NCBI RefSeq assembly: GCF_011030405.1
Contig: NZ_JAAJTJ010000008.1
Span: 1 to 64,000 of the forward strand
Source: Parapedobacter sp. SGR-10
Lineage (GTDB): Bacteria > Bacteroidota > Bacteroidia > Sphingobacteriales > Sphingobacteriaceae
Reading direction: 5' to 3'
DNA length: 64,000 nucleotides
The notes beneath the pieces are model-generated. The model had not been told where the DNA came from. It saw only the letters and a list, made by a program, of their open reading frames with translations, and did not search any database. Numbering within the stretch: position 1 is the first letter of the stretch; the number at the start of each line of letters is the position of its first letter. The translations under genes and the position numbers were made by a program. Positions 18,347-27,423 of the stretch are shown piece by piece.

Positions 18347-19621
18347 TTACAATCCCGTTGCTACCGTGTTGTCACCACGCTCTTCAACCAGCTTTTCCCG
18401 AATCTTGAGTTCACGAAACAATCCAACAGGATCCAAAGCGGCACCGCTCCGTAAACGGGCCTCAGCCAATAATGGCCGTACATCCGTGCGATAAGCCGCT
18501 TGCAAAATTTCCTGGGCCAAGGCCACGTCATTATCTTGCTGAGCTTGTTTCAATGCTATACGATCCACCAGTAAAGCCTGGGCATATGCTATTTTTATAG
18601 CTTCAACAGATTGCAGCAAATCTACCAAAGGATCTTTAAGATTGTGCGAAGCATCAATCATCCAGACCAATCCTGTTGCATGATCTACCTCTTGATGATC
18701 CAGACCTTCTACGAGTTCGTTGAAAATCAAAAACAATTGATACGGTTTGATACTACCCGCAGTCAGGTCATCGTCCGCATATTTGCTATCGTTGAAATGG
18801 AAACCACCCAATTTCTGCTCCATCAGCAATAAGGAAACGATCTGCTCGATATTCGCATTGGGCAAATGGTGTCCTAAATCCACTAAGGTATATGCTTTAG
18901 GCCCTAGCTTGTTTGCCAACAACAAAGACTGTCCCCAATCGCCAATGGTCATGGAGTAGAAAAATGGTTCAAACGCTTTGTATTCGACAAGAAGTTTCCA
19001 ATCCTCTGGTAAATGTTTATAGATTTCCTGCAAACTGGAAAGCGTACGTTGAAACGCTTCTCTGAAATTCAACTGCCCCGGAAATGAAGAACCGTCTGCC
19101 AGCCATACGGTCAGTGCTTTGGAACCAAGCTCCTTGCCGTACCGAATGACTTCAATATTGTGATTAATGGCCTGCTGCCTTACCCGTGGATCCGCATGAT
19201 GCAAGGAGCCAAACTTATAACTGTGTTGCTGCTCAGGATGATCCTGAAACGTATTGGAATTGACCGCATCGAATACCAGATCATAGGATGTTGCCAATGC
19301 TTTTATCTTTTCGGCATCTTTAGGAATATCCCAGGGAATATGCAGCGAAATGGCCCCACTGGATCGGTTCAGCGCATGCAACAGGCCTACATCCTCAATC
19401 TTTTGCTCTAATACGCCAGGCTCTCCCCCACCCGAAAAACGCCCAAATCGGGTGCCTCCTGTGCCCAGCGCCCAACTCGGAATAGCAATCTGGAATTTTT
19501 GAAGCTTACCGATGATTTCTTCTACCTGTGCAATATCATTCGAAATATAAGCAAACGCTTTGCGATGCTTTTGCTCCAATAGCGTATTGTGTTGATCTAT
19601 TGTATTTTTTTCTAATCTCAT
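18347..19621 (-). CDS. rhaI: L-rhamnose isomerase, Pseudomonas stutzeri (RhaI) type
   Basis: TIM-barrel ketol isomerase converting L-rhamnose to L-rhamnulose. It belongs to the RhaI group known from P. stutzeri rather than to the E. coli RhaA group. The metal ligands seem intact: Glu213 (LVEYKAFEP), Asp248 (TLVDLGHH), His275 (GGFHFNDSKYADDD) and Asp323 (MIDASHN), with the spacing expected for that family. The length of 424 aa is normal. There is no signal peptide, so it acts in the cytoplasm. It lies between the aldolase/dehydrogenase and the kinase on the same strand, with spacers of about 90 and 120 bp. The spacers contain palindromic or simple repeats rather than promoters I can recognise. 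Confidence 0.9.
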   Translation of the reverse strand: MRLEKNTIDQHNTLLEQKHRKAFAYISNDIAQVEEIIGKLQKFQIAIPSWALGTGGTRFGRFSGGGEPGVLEQKIEDVGLLHALNRSSGAISLHIPWDIPKDAEKIKALATSYDLVFDAVNSNTFQDHPEQQHSYKFGSLHHADPRVRQQAINHNIEVIRYGKELGSKALTVWLADGSSFPGQLNFREAFQRTLSSLQEIYKHLPEDWKLLVEYKAFEPFFYSMTIGDWGQSLLLANKLGPKAYTLVDLGHHLPNANIEQIVSLLLMEQKLGGFHFNDSKYADDDLTAGSIKPYQLFLIFNELVEGLDHQEVDHATGLVWMIDASHNLKDPLVDLLQSVEAIKIAYAQALLVDRIALKQAQQDNDVALAQEILQAAYRTDVRPLLAEARLRSGAALDPVGLFRELKIREKLVEERGDNTVATGL

Positions 19622-19639
19622 TTTTTAAAATTTTATCGG

Positions 19640-19665
19640 TAGAGCCGCATAATTATGCGGCTCTA
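19640..19665. repeat. 26-bp perfect palindrome (GAG-CCGC type)
   Basis: The left arm TAGAGCCGCATAA is followed directly by its exact reverse complement. It lies between the aldolase/dehydrogenase stop (19709) and the rhaI start (19621). It has the same outer TAGAG...CTCTA frame as the palindrome at 33032. Such intergenic palindromes are common in Bacteroidota. It could act as a processing or attenuation hairpin inside the rha transcript. Confidence 0.75.
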
Positions 19666-19708
19666 TCGCCATCGCTGGTGCACGCGTGCCGCGTGTACCT
19701 CTTTCAGA

Positions 19709-21841
19709 CTACCGCACAAACGCCACAGCAACTCCACCATCCACGTTCAGCACGTTGCCTGTAGATTTATTCAACAGTCCACCTACAAAAGCAAAACATG
19801 CATTCGCGATGTCTTCTGGCAAAATAACCTCGTTCAATAACGTCCGCTTCGCATAGTATGCAGGCAATTCATCTACGGTGATACCATACGCCTTGGCTCG
19901 TCCTTCGGCCCATCCTCCGGCCCAGATATTGCTATCGGAGATGACCGCATCTGGGTTGACTATATTAACACGGATCCCGACTGGCCCCAGTTCTGTGGCA
20001 TTCAATCGGCTGAGATGCAATTGAGCAGCCTTTGCACTACCATACCCTGCATTGTTCGGTCCACTGACCAAAGCATTTTTACTGACGATATTGACGATAT
20101 CACCTCCTATATCCTGCGCTTTCAATACCTTTGTCGCAGCTTGGGTCACCAAAAACTGTCCTTTGACCAATACATCATACAGCAGATCCCAATCCTTTTG
20201 GGTATGCTCCTCGATGGTCTTCGATATAGATAGTCCTGCATTGTTGACCACAATATCCACACCCCCAAAAGCCAAGGTGGCCTTCTTAAAAGCTTCATCA
20301 ATCTGCACCCCATCGGTGACGTTCATCGTAGCCGTCTCCACAGCATCTTTCCCAAACAAATCTACAAATTCTTCTTTTGCCGTAGCCAGACGCTCGGCAT
20401 TGAGATCATTCAAGAGCACTACAGCACCTTCTTGGGCAAATTTTTTAGCAATGGCCTTGCCTATCCCCCCTGCACTGCCTGTGACCAGCGCTACCTTGCC
20501 CGATAATGCCTTTGGCCTTGGCATACGTTGCAGCTTAGCTTCTTCCAACAGCCAGTATTCGATATTGAACGCTTCTTGTCGCGGCAATGATGTATATTCG
20601 CTGACGGCTTCTGCCCCTTTCATCACATTAATGGCATTGATATAAAATTCCGCGGCCACACGAGCGGTCTGCTTGTCCTTGGCAAAAGCAAACATACCTA
20701 CACCGGGATAAAGAATAATGACCGGATTCCGGTCCCGGATAGCCGGGCTGTTCGGATGCTTACAGGTTTCATAATACCTCGTATACATCGCCCTGTAATC
20801 TTCGAATAGCGGTTGCAACTTCGCCTTGATCGCATTTACATCACGCAAATCCTCAGATTTGTCCAGATTCAAGATTAAGGGTTGGATTTTTGTTCGCAGG
20901 AAATGATCCGGACAGCTGGTTCCCAAAGGAGCCAAACGTTCCAAATCTTGAGAGTTGATGTATTCCAATACTTTTGCATCATCCGTAAAATGACCGATCA
21001 TGTGTCTTTCACTTGAACAGAAACCACGCAATATAGGCGCAATTCGTGCAGCCTGTCCCAGACGCTCTTCGGATGAAAGGCTTTCGATTTTCTGTCCGCC
21101 AAAAACCGGGCGTCCCGCTCCGTAGTTTCGGCTCAAATATTCGGCGCAGGTTTCAATGACGTCCAATGAATTGACATAACACTCATAAGCTGTATCTCCC
21201 CATGTAAATAAACCATGGGAACCCAACATAATACCGCGAATACCGGGGTTTTCTTCCAAACAAACTCTCAGCTGAAGACCTAGATCAAAACCGGGTTTTT
21301 GCCAATCTACCCATCCTATTGATCCTCCAAATAATTCTTGCGTAATTCTTTTGCCATCTTTTGCTGCCGCAATAGCAATAGCCGCGTCGGGGTGAAGATG
21401 ATCAATATGCGCAAAAGGCAAGAAACCATGCAAAGGCGTGTCGATGGAAGGGGCTTTTGAGCTCAGGTCAAAGATACAATGGTTGAAGAGTTCGACCATT
21501 TCATCTTCATACGCAACTCCCCGGTATACATTTTCCAGGTTGCGCAACCTATCGACATAAAGGGCCGCTAAACCGGATTTGGTCAACGTACCAATATCTC
21601 CTCCCGAACCTTTGATCCACATAACTTCGACGTCTTGCCCTGTGAGCGGATCCTTGTCACTGACTTTGCAAGATGTATTGCCTCCCCCATAATTCGTAAT
21701 TCTTAGGTCTGATCCTAACAAATTCGACCGGTACAACAATAAGGCCACTTCGTCCCCTTGCAAAGATGCTGCCTTTTGTTCGTCCCACAAGTAATTTACG
21801 TATTGGTATGTTTTCACGATATTATCTATTTTCAATTCCAT
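19709..21841 (-). CDS. rhaD: Bifunctional rhamnulose-1-phosphate aldolase / L-lactaldehyde dehydrogenase
   Basis: Two-domain enzyme. Residues of about 1-400 are a class II aldolase/adducin domain with the zinc site HIDHLH at 145-150 and the glycine-rich phosphate site NYGGGNTSCK near 50-59. The domain would split L-rhamnulose 1-phosphate into DHAP and L-lactaldehyde. Residues of about 440-710 form a short-chain dehydrogenase with the NAD loop VTGSAGGIGKA, NNAGLS and the catalytic YGSAK. That domain would oxidise lactaldehyde to lactate. The same fusion is known from Bacteroidota, Bacillus and Rhizobium rhamnose loci. The length of 710 aa is standard. It lies between rhaT and rhaI on the same strand. 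Confidence 0.9.
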   Translation of the reverse strand: MELKIDNIVKTYQYVNYLWDEQKAASLQGDEVALLLYRSNLLGSDLRITNYGGGNTSCKVSDKDPLTGQDVEVMWIKGSGGDIGTLTKSGLAALYVDRLRNLENVYRGVAYEDEMVELFNHCIFDLSSKAPSIDTPLHGFLPFAHIDHLHPDAAIAIAAAKDGKRITQELFGGSIGWVDWQKPGFDLGLQLRVCLEENPGIRGIMLGSHGLFTWGDTAYECYVNSLDVIETCAEYLSRNYGAGRPVFGGQKIESLSSEERLGQAARIAPILRGFCSSERHMIGHFTDDAKVLEYINSQDLERLAPLGTSCPDHFLRTKIQPLILNLDKSEDLRDVNAIKAKLQPLFEDYRAMYTRYYETCKHPNSPAIRDRNPVIILYPGVGMFAFAKDKQTARVAAEFYINAINVMKGAEAVSEYTSLPRQEAFNIEYWLLEEAKLQRMPRPKALSGKVALVTGSAGGIGKAIAKKFAQEGAVVLLNDLNAERLATAKEEFVDLFGKDAVETATMNVTDGVQIDEAFKKATLAFGGVDIVVNNAGLSISKTIEEHTQKDWDLLYDVLVKGQFLVTQAATKVLKAQDIGGDIVNIVSKNALVSGPNNAGYGSAKAAQLHLSRLNATELGPVGIRVNIVNPDAVISDSNIWAGGWAEGRAKAYGITVDELPAYYAKRTLLNEVILPEDIANACFAFVGGLLNKSTGNVLNVDGGVAVAFVR

Positions 21842-21932
21842 TTTATTTTATAGTTATCAGTGTTTTAGTAGTCAGTGATAAGTGGTAAGTAGTCAGAAAC
21901 TGAGCACTTACCACTGTCCACTTACCACTTGG
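21842..21932. repeat. Inverted/direct repeats of an AGTGGTAAGT unit
   Basis: The unit AAGTGGTAAGTAGTCAG and its complements CTTACCACT and CTTACCACTT occur within 90 bp between rhaT and the aldolase gene. These can fold into hairpins and resemble the low-complexity intergenic repeats seen elsewhere in the window. Confidence 0.5.
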
Positions 21933-23006
21933 TTATTCCAAAGTCTTCGCAAATCCGACGATACATATTGAAAGAATAATCGTCACGATACCTGCAATGA
22001 TCGCTGTGTATGTGGACTTATTCACACCTTTCCATTCCTTGAGCAATACACCCCAGGCGTTCGATATCAAGATGATAAAGGCCATATGCAATATCCACGA
22101 ACTCGCCCCGTTGCCCAATCTGCTTTCTCCCATACCATAGAAGAAAAACTGTAAATACCAGGTCGTTCCGGCCAAGGCACATAGCAGCACATTTTTTGAC
22201 AAAGGAGCATTGGAATTGGCGTAGTTTTTGTAAGATCTGTTTTTCAGTAATAAATATGCACACCAGATAAAATTGGTCGTAAAACCTCCCCACAGGATCA
22301 CGACATAACTGACATTATTCTGGAACAAAAATTCACCTTGACCCGGATTGGCTTCTTTCCAAAGCATGTTGGCCATATCGGCCATCGGTTTGCCCGCTTC
22401 GATACCGTAGTTGAAGCACGCACTCAAAATTCCCGATACAATAGCGACAACGATCCCTATACCAAAATTATAGCCCGACTTGGCCTCTACGGACAGCGAG
22501 GACAAACTTTTCTCCTTCAACACTCCAGCCCTACCACAGAGATATACACCAATGATACAGACCAATAGTCCGACCATAACCGCTATTCCTGCATTTGTCG
22601 TAAAGAAATAATCTATCCCGTGCTTACCTTCGGCTCTATTGAAAAAATAATATACAGCAGGCATCAACGAACCGAATACCATGCTCAACCCCAACATCAC
22701 ACTACTACCCAACGAGACACCGAGATACCGGACGCCCAAACCGTAGGTCAAGCCACCTATACCCCACAACAGGCCAAACAAATAGGTAAACCCCACAACA
22801 CCCATACCTGCCTCGTGGATGATCTCCATAAAATCGGGTATAGTAACCCAGGCAGCCAAAGGCGGAACAAGTATCCAGGAAAATAGACCTCCGAGAATCC
22901 ACATGGATTCCCAGGACCAACTCTTTACCCGCTTGTACGGAACATAAAAACTCCCCGAAGCAAACCCGCCTATAAAGTGAAATATAACACCTGCTAATGC
23001 ATTCAT
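21933..23006 (-). CDS. rhaT: L-rhamnose/proton symporter, RhaT family
   Basis: Integral inner-membrane permease of the drug/metabolite transporter superfamily, RhaT type, with about ten hydrophobic segments over 357 aa. Family landmarks include the start GVIFHFIGGFASGSFYVPYK, WGIGGLTYGLGVRYLGVSLG in part near residue 85, and the late block AGTTWYLQFFFYGMGESRLG in part. It would import free rhamnose released by the rhamnosidases. It is the first gene of the rhaT-aldolase-isomerase-kinase unit, with a promoter candidate about 40-80 bp upstream. Confidence 0.9.
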   Translation of the reverse strand: MNALAGVIFHFIGGFASGSFYVPYKRVKSWSWESMWILGGLFSWILVPPLAAWVTIPDFMEIIHEAGMGVVGFTYLFGLLWGIGGLTYGLGVRYLGVSLGSSVMLGLSMVFGSLMPAVYYFFNRAEGKHGIDYFFTTNAGIAVMVGLLVCIIGVYLCGRAGVLKEKSLSSLSVEAKSGYNFGIGIVVAIVSGILSACFNYGIEAGKPMADMANMLWKEANPGQGEFLFQNNVSYVVILWGGFTTNFIWCAYLLLKNRSYKNYANSNAPLSKNVLLCALAGTTWYLQFFFYGMGESRLGNGASSWILHMAFIILISNAWGVLLKEWKGVNKSTYTAIIAGIVTIILSICIVGFAKTLE

Positions 23007-23043
23007 AAATTGCCTGTATAGTTTATAGATTCATAATAAAGCC

Positions 23044-23085
23044 CTAAGGTAAAAGGAATAATAGCCAAAACTGTTATGGACTGTC
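23044..23085 (-). promoter_or_regulatory. Candidate rhaT promoter with rhamnose-regulon direct-repeat box
   Basis: On the minus strand GACAGTCCATAACAGT (23070-23085) shows the 10-bp periodic box of the susC type (consensus RRCAGKMCATRRCRG). TACCTTAG (23044-23051) follows 18 nt downstream as a -7-like element. A block of about 45 bp around the two is shared with the rhamnosidase promoter at 26044. Confidence 0.5.
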
Positions 23086-23193
23086 ATGTAGGTAGGGCAT
23101 ATGCGTAAATCATAACGCTCCCGTACAAACCTTTCCGTATACTCGGTAAATAGACACAAAGAATTCGTGTATTTAATACAGCAGAAGACTATA

Positions 23194-25926
23194 TCAACCT
23201 CCACTTTTGTTCAACATATACTTAAAATTGTAATCTCCCGAACCTACTTCGCAGACGATGTCGCCAACATCGTTTGTATAAGCCTTGATGTCTTTATGCG
23301 ATTCGATAAGCGTATTTCCTTCAAATATCTCGACTCCTACCGATGAGGGCAACGTTATTTTGGCTGTTGTATTGGCCGGAATACTGACATGGAAGTACAT
23401 CGTATTATTCTCTATTTTCCATCCAGACTCCAATAATCCATACTTCGTCTCCAGGCTTCCTTTGGCATGGGTAAAACCTCCTCCTACGTACGGTGAAATA
23501 TGAACATGTTTATAGGCAGGGGCATAATCATCTGGCTGTATACCCAACATTACTTTATACATCCAATCCCCGACGGCTCCATATGCATAGTGATTGAAAG
23601 AATTCATACTTGCAGTTTGAAAATCACCATTCGGCTTAATGCCATCCCACCTTTCCCATATCGTTGTTGCACCCATTTTGACGGGATATAGCCACGAAGG
23701 GTATGTATCCTGCAACAACAGCCTGAATGCCACATCATGATGTCCAAACCTACTCAAGACATGATTGATATATGGAGTACCCAAAAATCCCGTAGTAATA
23801 TGATAATTGTATTGTTTGATATTGTCCACGAGTCGCTGTGCTGCCTGAGCACGCATATCCTCAGGCAGTAGGTCAAAATTCAAAGTCAGCACATACGCAG
23901 TCTGTGAATTTGACACCAATCTTCCTGAAGGAGTCACAAACTCTTTCAAAAATGCTGCTTTAATCCGCGACAGTAACGCTGTGTATTGAGCGACATCCTC
24001 ACGTTTGCCTAAAACCTGGGCAGCACGGATCAGATTCTGAGTTGATGCCGCATAAAAAGTTTGTGCAATCAAAGCCTTGTCAGTAATAGCAGCTTTACCA
24101 TCTCGATCATCTGCCATCGTATAAAAAAGCCAATCGCCATAATGGACAGTACGTTTCCAAAGGTCATTCTCACTTTCACTCCTTACAAACTCTACCCATT
24201 TTTTCATACTATTGTATCGATCGGCCAACAAAGCCGTATCTCCGTAAACCACGAAGTGCTGCCAAGGGATGATGGTGACAACATCCGACCAACCGGCAGA
24301 TCCGTCAGTTCCCCTCTTGCTCGTCGCAGGTATGACGGCAGGCACGTTGCCATTTTCATATTGATCGGCCTCGACATCCTTCAACCATTTTCTAAAAAAC
24401 AAGTCAACATCCATATTATAGGCGGCCGTATTGAAAAATACCTGAGCATCTCCTGTCCAACCCAAACGTTCATCGCGCTGAGGACAATCTGTAGGCACAT
24501 CTAAAAAATTGCTTTTCTGCCCCCACAGGATATTGCTCTGCAATTGATTGATCAAATCATTGGATGATGTAAAGGACCCTGTGGGTTTCATAGCAGAATA
24601 GATTGCAACAGCCGTTAGATCGTCCTTACCGATATTCCGACTTGCTGCTCCTGATATCCGCACGTATCTAAAGCCCTGAAAAGTAAACTTAGGCTCTATC
24701 CATTGTTCCTGTCCATTCAATACAAACTTGTTTTCCTGAGCTGCTGTCCGTAAGTTTTGTGTATACAAATCCCCATCTTTACCCAAAATCTCGGCATGGT
24801 GGAGTATTAAGGTATCTCCGCTATTTCCTTTGATATGGATGCGAACCCAGCCTACTAGGTTCTGTCCGAAATCTACGATACGTTCTCCTCTTCCATTTTC
24901 TGAAATACTGACGGGTTTTAGCTGCTCATGCCTCTTTACCGGAGATCCTTCCTGCGCCACAAGATGATCAAATCCATAATCCACAATGCGTACGCCATCT
25001 ACAAATTTGATGGAAGAAACATCGTTGCCTATGCGTGTATCTACCGTTTCCCCGTTGTATATATCCGAGGAACGAATAGGGCCGTCAAATGAGGATTTCC
25101 AGGTACCATCGGAATTGACCGATATCTTTTTCCCATTCGCCAAATCGATCTCCAACTGGTATAAAAGAGCTACTTCTTTTCCATAAAAATTCCGTTTTCT
25201 TCTCCATTCCAAAAAACCTCTATACCAGCCGTCTCCGACAGTTACCAAAGAGGAATTCCGACCCTTCTTAAGCAATGAAGTAACATCATAAGTCTGATAT
25301 TGCAGATGTTTGTGGTAGCTAGTCCACCCGGGACTAAAAAGGTGGTCACTGATATTTTGTCCGTTGAGCCTGACATCATAGATACCATAGGATGTCACAT
25401 ACAATCGTGCCGAACGAACGGTTGACGGGATTTCGAAATCTTTAAAAAATACGGGTGGGGGCCCGACTTTGCCTTCGGTTACCTGTCCGGCTTCTATCCA
25501 CTCAGCAGACCAACCTTTCTTGTCCAACAATCCCATCTCCCAACGCTGTACCTCACTCCATGCAGACAGATTTCCTTGGTTATCCCGGATACGTACTTGC
25601 CAAAGGTATTGTTGCTTTGATTGCAATTTTGGCCCGGTATACACGATGTGCAAAGACTGTTCGGTATCTGCTGTGCTATACCAAATCAGATTCTTCCCCC
25701 TTTTGAGGTCATTCTCATTAGCTGCGACCCGTAGTTCATATCGTGTCTGTAGGACCTTTCTGTTTTGGGATTTAATTTTCCATGCAAAGCGCGGCTTGGG
25801 ATTATCCACACCTATCGGGTTCTCCCGATGGTCCAATGTCAAGTCATAAAGGTGCAATACTGTCTGTGAATACGATGAAGACACTATGGCCGTCATCAAT
25901 AGTAGGTATACTATTCGGGTTCTCAT
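23194..25926 (-). CDS. GH78 alpha-L-rhamnosidase
   Basis: Full-length family GH78 enzyme of 910 aa. A signal peptide ends near residue 21 (IVSSSYSQ). An N-terminal fibronectin/immunoglobulin-like domain covers about 25-135 and beta-sandwich rhamnosidase N domains about 135-440. The (alpha/alpha)6 catalytic domain covers about 450-800 and a C-terminal beta-sandwich closes the protein. The active-site motif DVPTDCPQRDERLGWTGDAQ is at 476-495. GATTIWERWDG near residue 760 carries the other acidic catalytic residue. Family members are inverting exo-rhamnosidases. It has its own promoter candidate and is followed 187 bp downstream by rhaT. Confidence 0.93.
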   Translation of the reverse strand: MRTRIVYLLLMTAIVSSSYSQTVLHLYDLTLDHRENPIGVDNPKPRFAWKIKSQNRKVLQTRYELRVAANENDLKRGKNLIWYSTADTEQSLHIVYTGPKLQSKQQYLWQVRIRDNQGNLSAWSEVQRWEMGLLDKKGWSAEWIEAGQVTEGKVGPPPVFFKDFEIPSTVRSARLYVTSYGIYDVRLNGQNISDHLFSPGWTSYHKHLQYQTYDVTSLLKKGRNSSLVTVGDGWYRGFLEWRRKRNFYGKEVALLYQLEIDLANGKKISVNSDGTWKSSFDGPIRSSDIYNGETVDTRIGNDVSSIKFVDGVRIVDYGFDHLVAQEGSPVKRHEQLKPVSISENGRGERIVDFGQNLVGWVRIHIKGNSGDTLILHHAEILGKDGDLYTQNLRTAAQENKFVLNGQEQWIEPKFTFQGFRYVRISGAASRNIGKDDLTAVAIYSAMKPTGSFTSSNDLINQLQSNILWGQKSNFLDVPTDCPQRDERLGWTGDAQVFFNTAAYNMDVDLFFRKWLKDVEADQYENGNVPAVIPATSKRGTDGSAGWSDVVTIIPWQHFVVYGDTALLADRYNSMKKWVEFVRSESENDLWKRTVHYGDWLFYTMADDRDGKAAITDKALIAQTFYAASTQNLIRAAQVLGKREDVAQYTALLSRIKAAFLKEFVTPSGRLVSNSQTAYVLTLNFDLLPEDMRAQAAQRLVDNIKQYNYHITTGFLGTPYINHVLSRFGHHDVAFRLLLQDTYPSWLYPVKMGATTIWERWDGIKPNGDFQTASMNSFNHYAYGAVGDWMYKVMLGIQPDDYAPAYKHVHISPYVGGGFTHAKGSLETKYGLLESGWKIENNTMYFHVSIPANTTAKITLPSSVGVEIFEGNTLIESHKDIKAYTNDVGDIVCEVGSGDYNFKYMLNKSGG

Positions 25927-26043
25927 ATAGTTATTTATTCAATTGCTGATGGTCGTATAATATTTTAAATGTATTTCCCAAAAAGTAGCGTAAACAAATT
26001 CTTTCCTTTTCCCTAATTAAAATTGTAGATTATAATTAAACCT

Positions 26044-26084
26044 CTAAGGTAACAAAAGAATACGCGCAACCGTCATGGACTGTC
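26044..26084 (-). promoter_or_regulatory. Candidate rhamnosidase promoter with rhamnose-regulon direct-repeat box
   Basis: The minus-strand box GACAGTCCATGACGGT (26069-26084) consists of two CATGAC-like half-sites with a 10-bp period. TACCTTAG (26044-26051) follows 17 nt downstream. The whole block closely matches the rhaT promoter. The mRNA leader of the rhamnosidase would be about 110 nt. Confidence 0.5.
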
Positions 26085-26199
26085 ATGTACCCAAACGAAC
26101 AAAGGGGCCCAATTATATTGTATATAAAAGTGATTTTGTCTAAGTTTGGCAAAGGATTTGATATAAAACACAGAAAAACCGGATAAAACATCATCACTT

Positions 26200-26811
26200 A
26201 TGCTACACAAATACTACTTTTTATTGGCCTTTATATTCGTAGTCTTGACCTCCACTGCACAGCAACAGCAGCCCACCAAGCCCTCACTGCCCTATGCTAT
26301 ACAGCAAGGTACACTGAATGAGCAGTTCACCATGTTGAGCAATCTGTCCCGGTCACAGGATTCCGAATTCAAGTTGATACGCCGAACAAATCTGGATATT
26401 GTACGCAGAAATGTGCTGGATTCCATTTCAAGATATACCAAAGAGATTGCTGAATTAAAAGCTTTTTCATCCGGTGCCGAGACTACCGTCAAAAACCTTC
26501 AGGATACTATCACATCTCTTGAGACACAATTGAGCAACGAAAAAGCCAAGACCAATAGCATATCTTTTTTGGGCATAGATTTTTCCAAAGGTTCCTACCA
26601 CACTTTGGTATGGTCGATCATCGTGATATTGGGATTAGCCTTTCTATCTTCTTTCGGCGCATTTAGAAAAGCTAAAGTAGATACTGTCGAACACAAAAAA
26701 ACGGTAGAAGAACTACAAGAAGAGTTACAGACCTTGCGTAAGAAATCTATGGAAAAGGAACAACTCTTGAAGCGTCAGCTGTTGGACGAGCAGTTGAAAA
26801 GGAATTCGTAA
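26200..26811 (+). CDS. Membrane-anchored coiled-coil protein of unknown function
   Basis: A conserved Bacteroidota-style protein without enzymatic motifs. A signal peptide covers residues 1-20 (ending TSTAQ) and a Gln/Pro-rich stretch follows. A coiled coil spans about 45-115 (heptads in VRRNVLDSISRYTKEIAEL). One transmembrane helix lies at about 134-155 (TLVWSIIVILGLAFLSSFGA). A second, strongly charged coiled coil runs to the C-terminus (about 160-203). The topology is an N-terminal periplasmic and a C-terminal cytoplasmic coiled coil. Proteins of this kind are often mislabelled tRNA (guanine-N1)-methyltransferase, but nothing here supports that. It is divergent from the rhamnosidase gene and shows no rhamnose link. 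Confidence 0.8.
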   Translation: MLHKYYFLLAFIFVVLTSTAQQQQPTKPSLPYAIQQGTLNEQFTMLSNLSRSQDSEFKLIRRTNLDIVRRNVLDSISRYTKEIAELKAFSSGAETTVKNLQDTITSLETQLSNEKAKTNSISFLGIDFSKGSYHTLVWSIIVILGLAFLSSFGAFRKAKVDTVEHKKTVEELQEELQTLRKKSMEKEQLLKRQLLDEQLKRNS

Positions 26812-26868
26812 AATACTTTTACTGTCCGTAGACTTCCGCAGGGTGTCTACGAACTCAGCTATGAAAAA

Positions 26869-26885
26869 GGGAGTCTGAGACTCCC
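26869..26885. terminator. Weak hairpin downstream of the coiled-coil gene
   Basis: GGGAGTCTGAGACTCCC is a perfect 8-bp-arm hairpin 58 bp past the stop at 26811. It has no clear T-tract on the plus strand, so the terminator role is uncertain. A second small hairpin with arms GTAGAC/GTCTAC lies just before it (26828-26850). Confidence 0.35.
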
Positions 26886-26937
26886 GTAAATCATAAATCC
26901 ATAGTGATCACTTCGTTCAACACTACGGATAGTGACA

Positions 26938-26965
26938 GTAGGGGCAAATAATTATTTGCCCCTAC
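26938..26965. repeat. 28-bp perfect palindrome, GTAGGGGCAAA type
   Basis: GTAGGGGCAAATAA followed by its exact complement. It overlaps the stop codon of the gene at 26962, so that gene's last codon lies at the palindrome edge. The same family recurs at 57345 and 57508. Confidence 0.85.
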
Positions 26966-27423
26966 AACAGATCTACAGTGACCTCCAGAAACTTCCCTTC
27001 TTCTGTACTATCTTCAAACGTCAGTTTGACTTGTTGAGGCTTGCCCCATTGTTTTTTCCATGAAGCAGTTTTGATCTGCAAGGATACCGGCACGTCCTCC
27101 TCCATGAAATAATGCATATAATTTTTTCGATCAGACAAGGTGATTTTTACCCGTCCCATTTGTACAGAGCTGTATAGATAAGGTTTCCCCTGAGAATCGA
27201 TTATACCAGAGGCAAAGGTATTCAATTTAAATTCCCGACCGCCTCTTTTATAGGAAATCAAGAATAGATCAACAATAGCCGTATCACCGGTAGCCGACAG
27301 TTTTACCTCTTTCACATCAATCTGGATATCATCCACAACTAGCGGTTCTGCATTCCCTTTCTGTCCATAGCAAACGAATCCCCAAACTGCGGACAATACG
27401 ACAAGCAACAGCTTTTTCATCAT
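26962..27423 (-). CDS. Secreted protein of unknown function
   Basis: A 153-aa protein with a signal peptide (residues 1-21, ending FVCYGQK). The mature part has alternating beta-strands and no motif that I recognise. The phrase VDDIQIDVKEVKLSATGD with a later YMHYFMEEDVPVSLQIKTA suggests an immunoglobulin-like or lipocalin-like sandwich. Two ATGs are adjacent at the start (27423 and 27420). Its start overlaps the stop of the DUF4293 gene by 4 bp, so the two genes form a translationally coupled pair. The function is unknown. Confidence 0.75.
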   Translation of the reverse strand: MMKKLLLVVLSAVWGFVCYGQKGNAEPLVVDDIQIDVKEVKLSATGDTAIVDLFLISYKRGGREFKLNTFASGIIDSQGKPYLYSSVQMGRVKITLSDRKNYMHYFMEEDVPVSLQIKTASWKKQWGKPQQVKLTFEDSTEEGKFLEVTVDLL

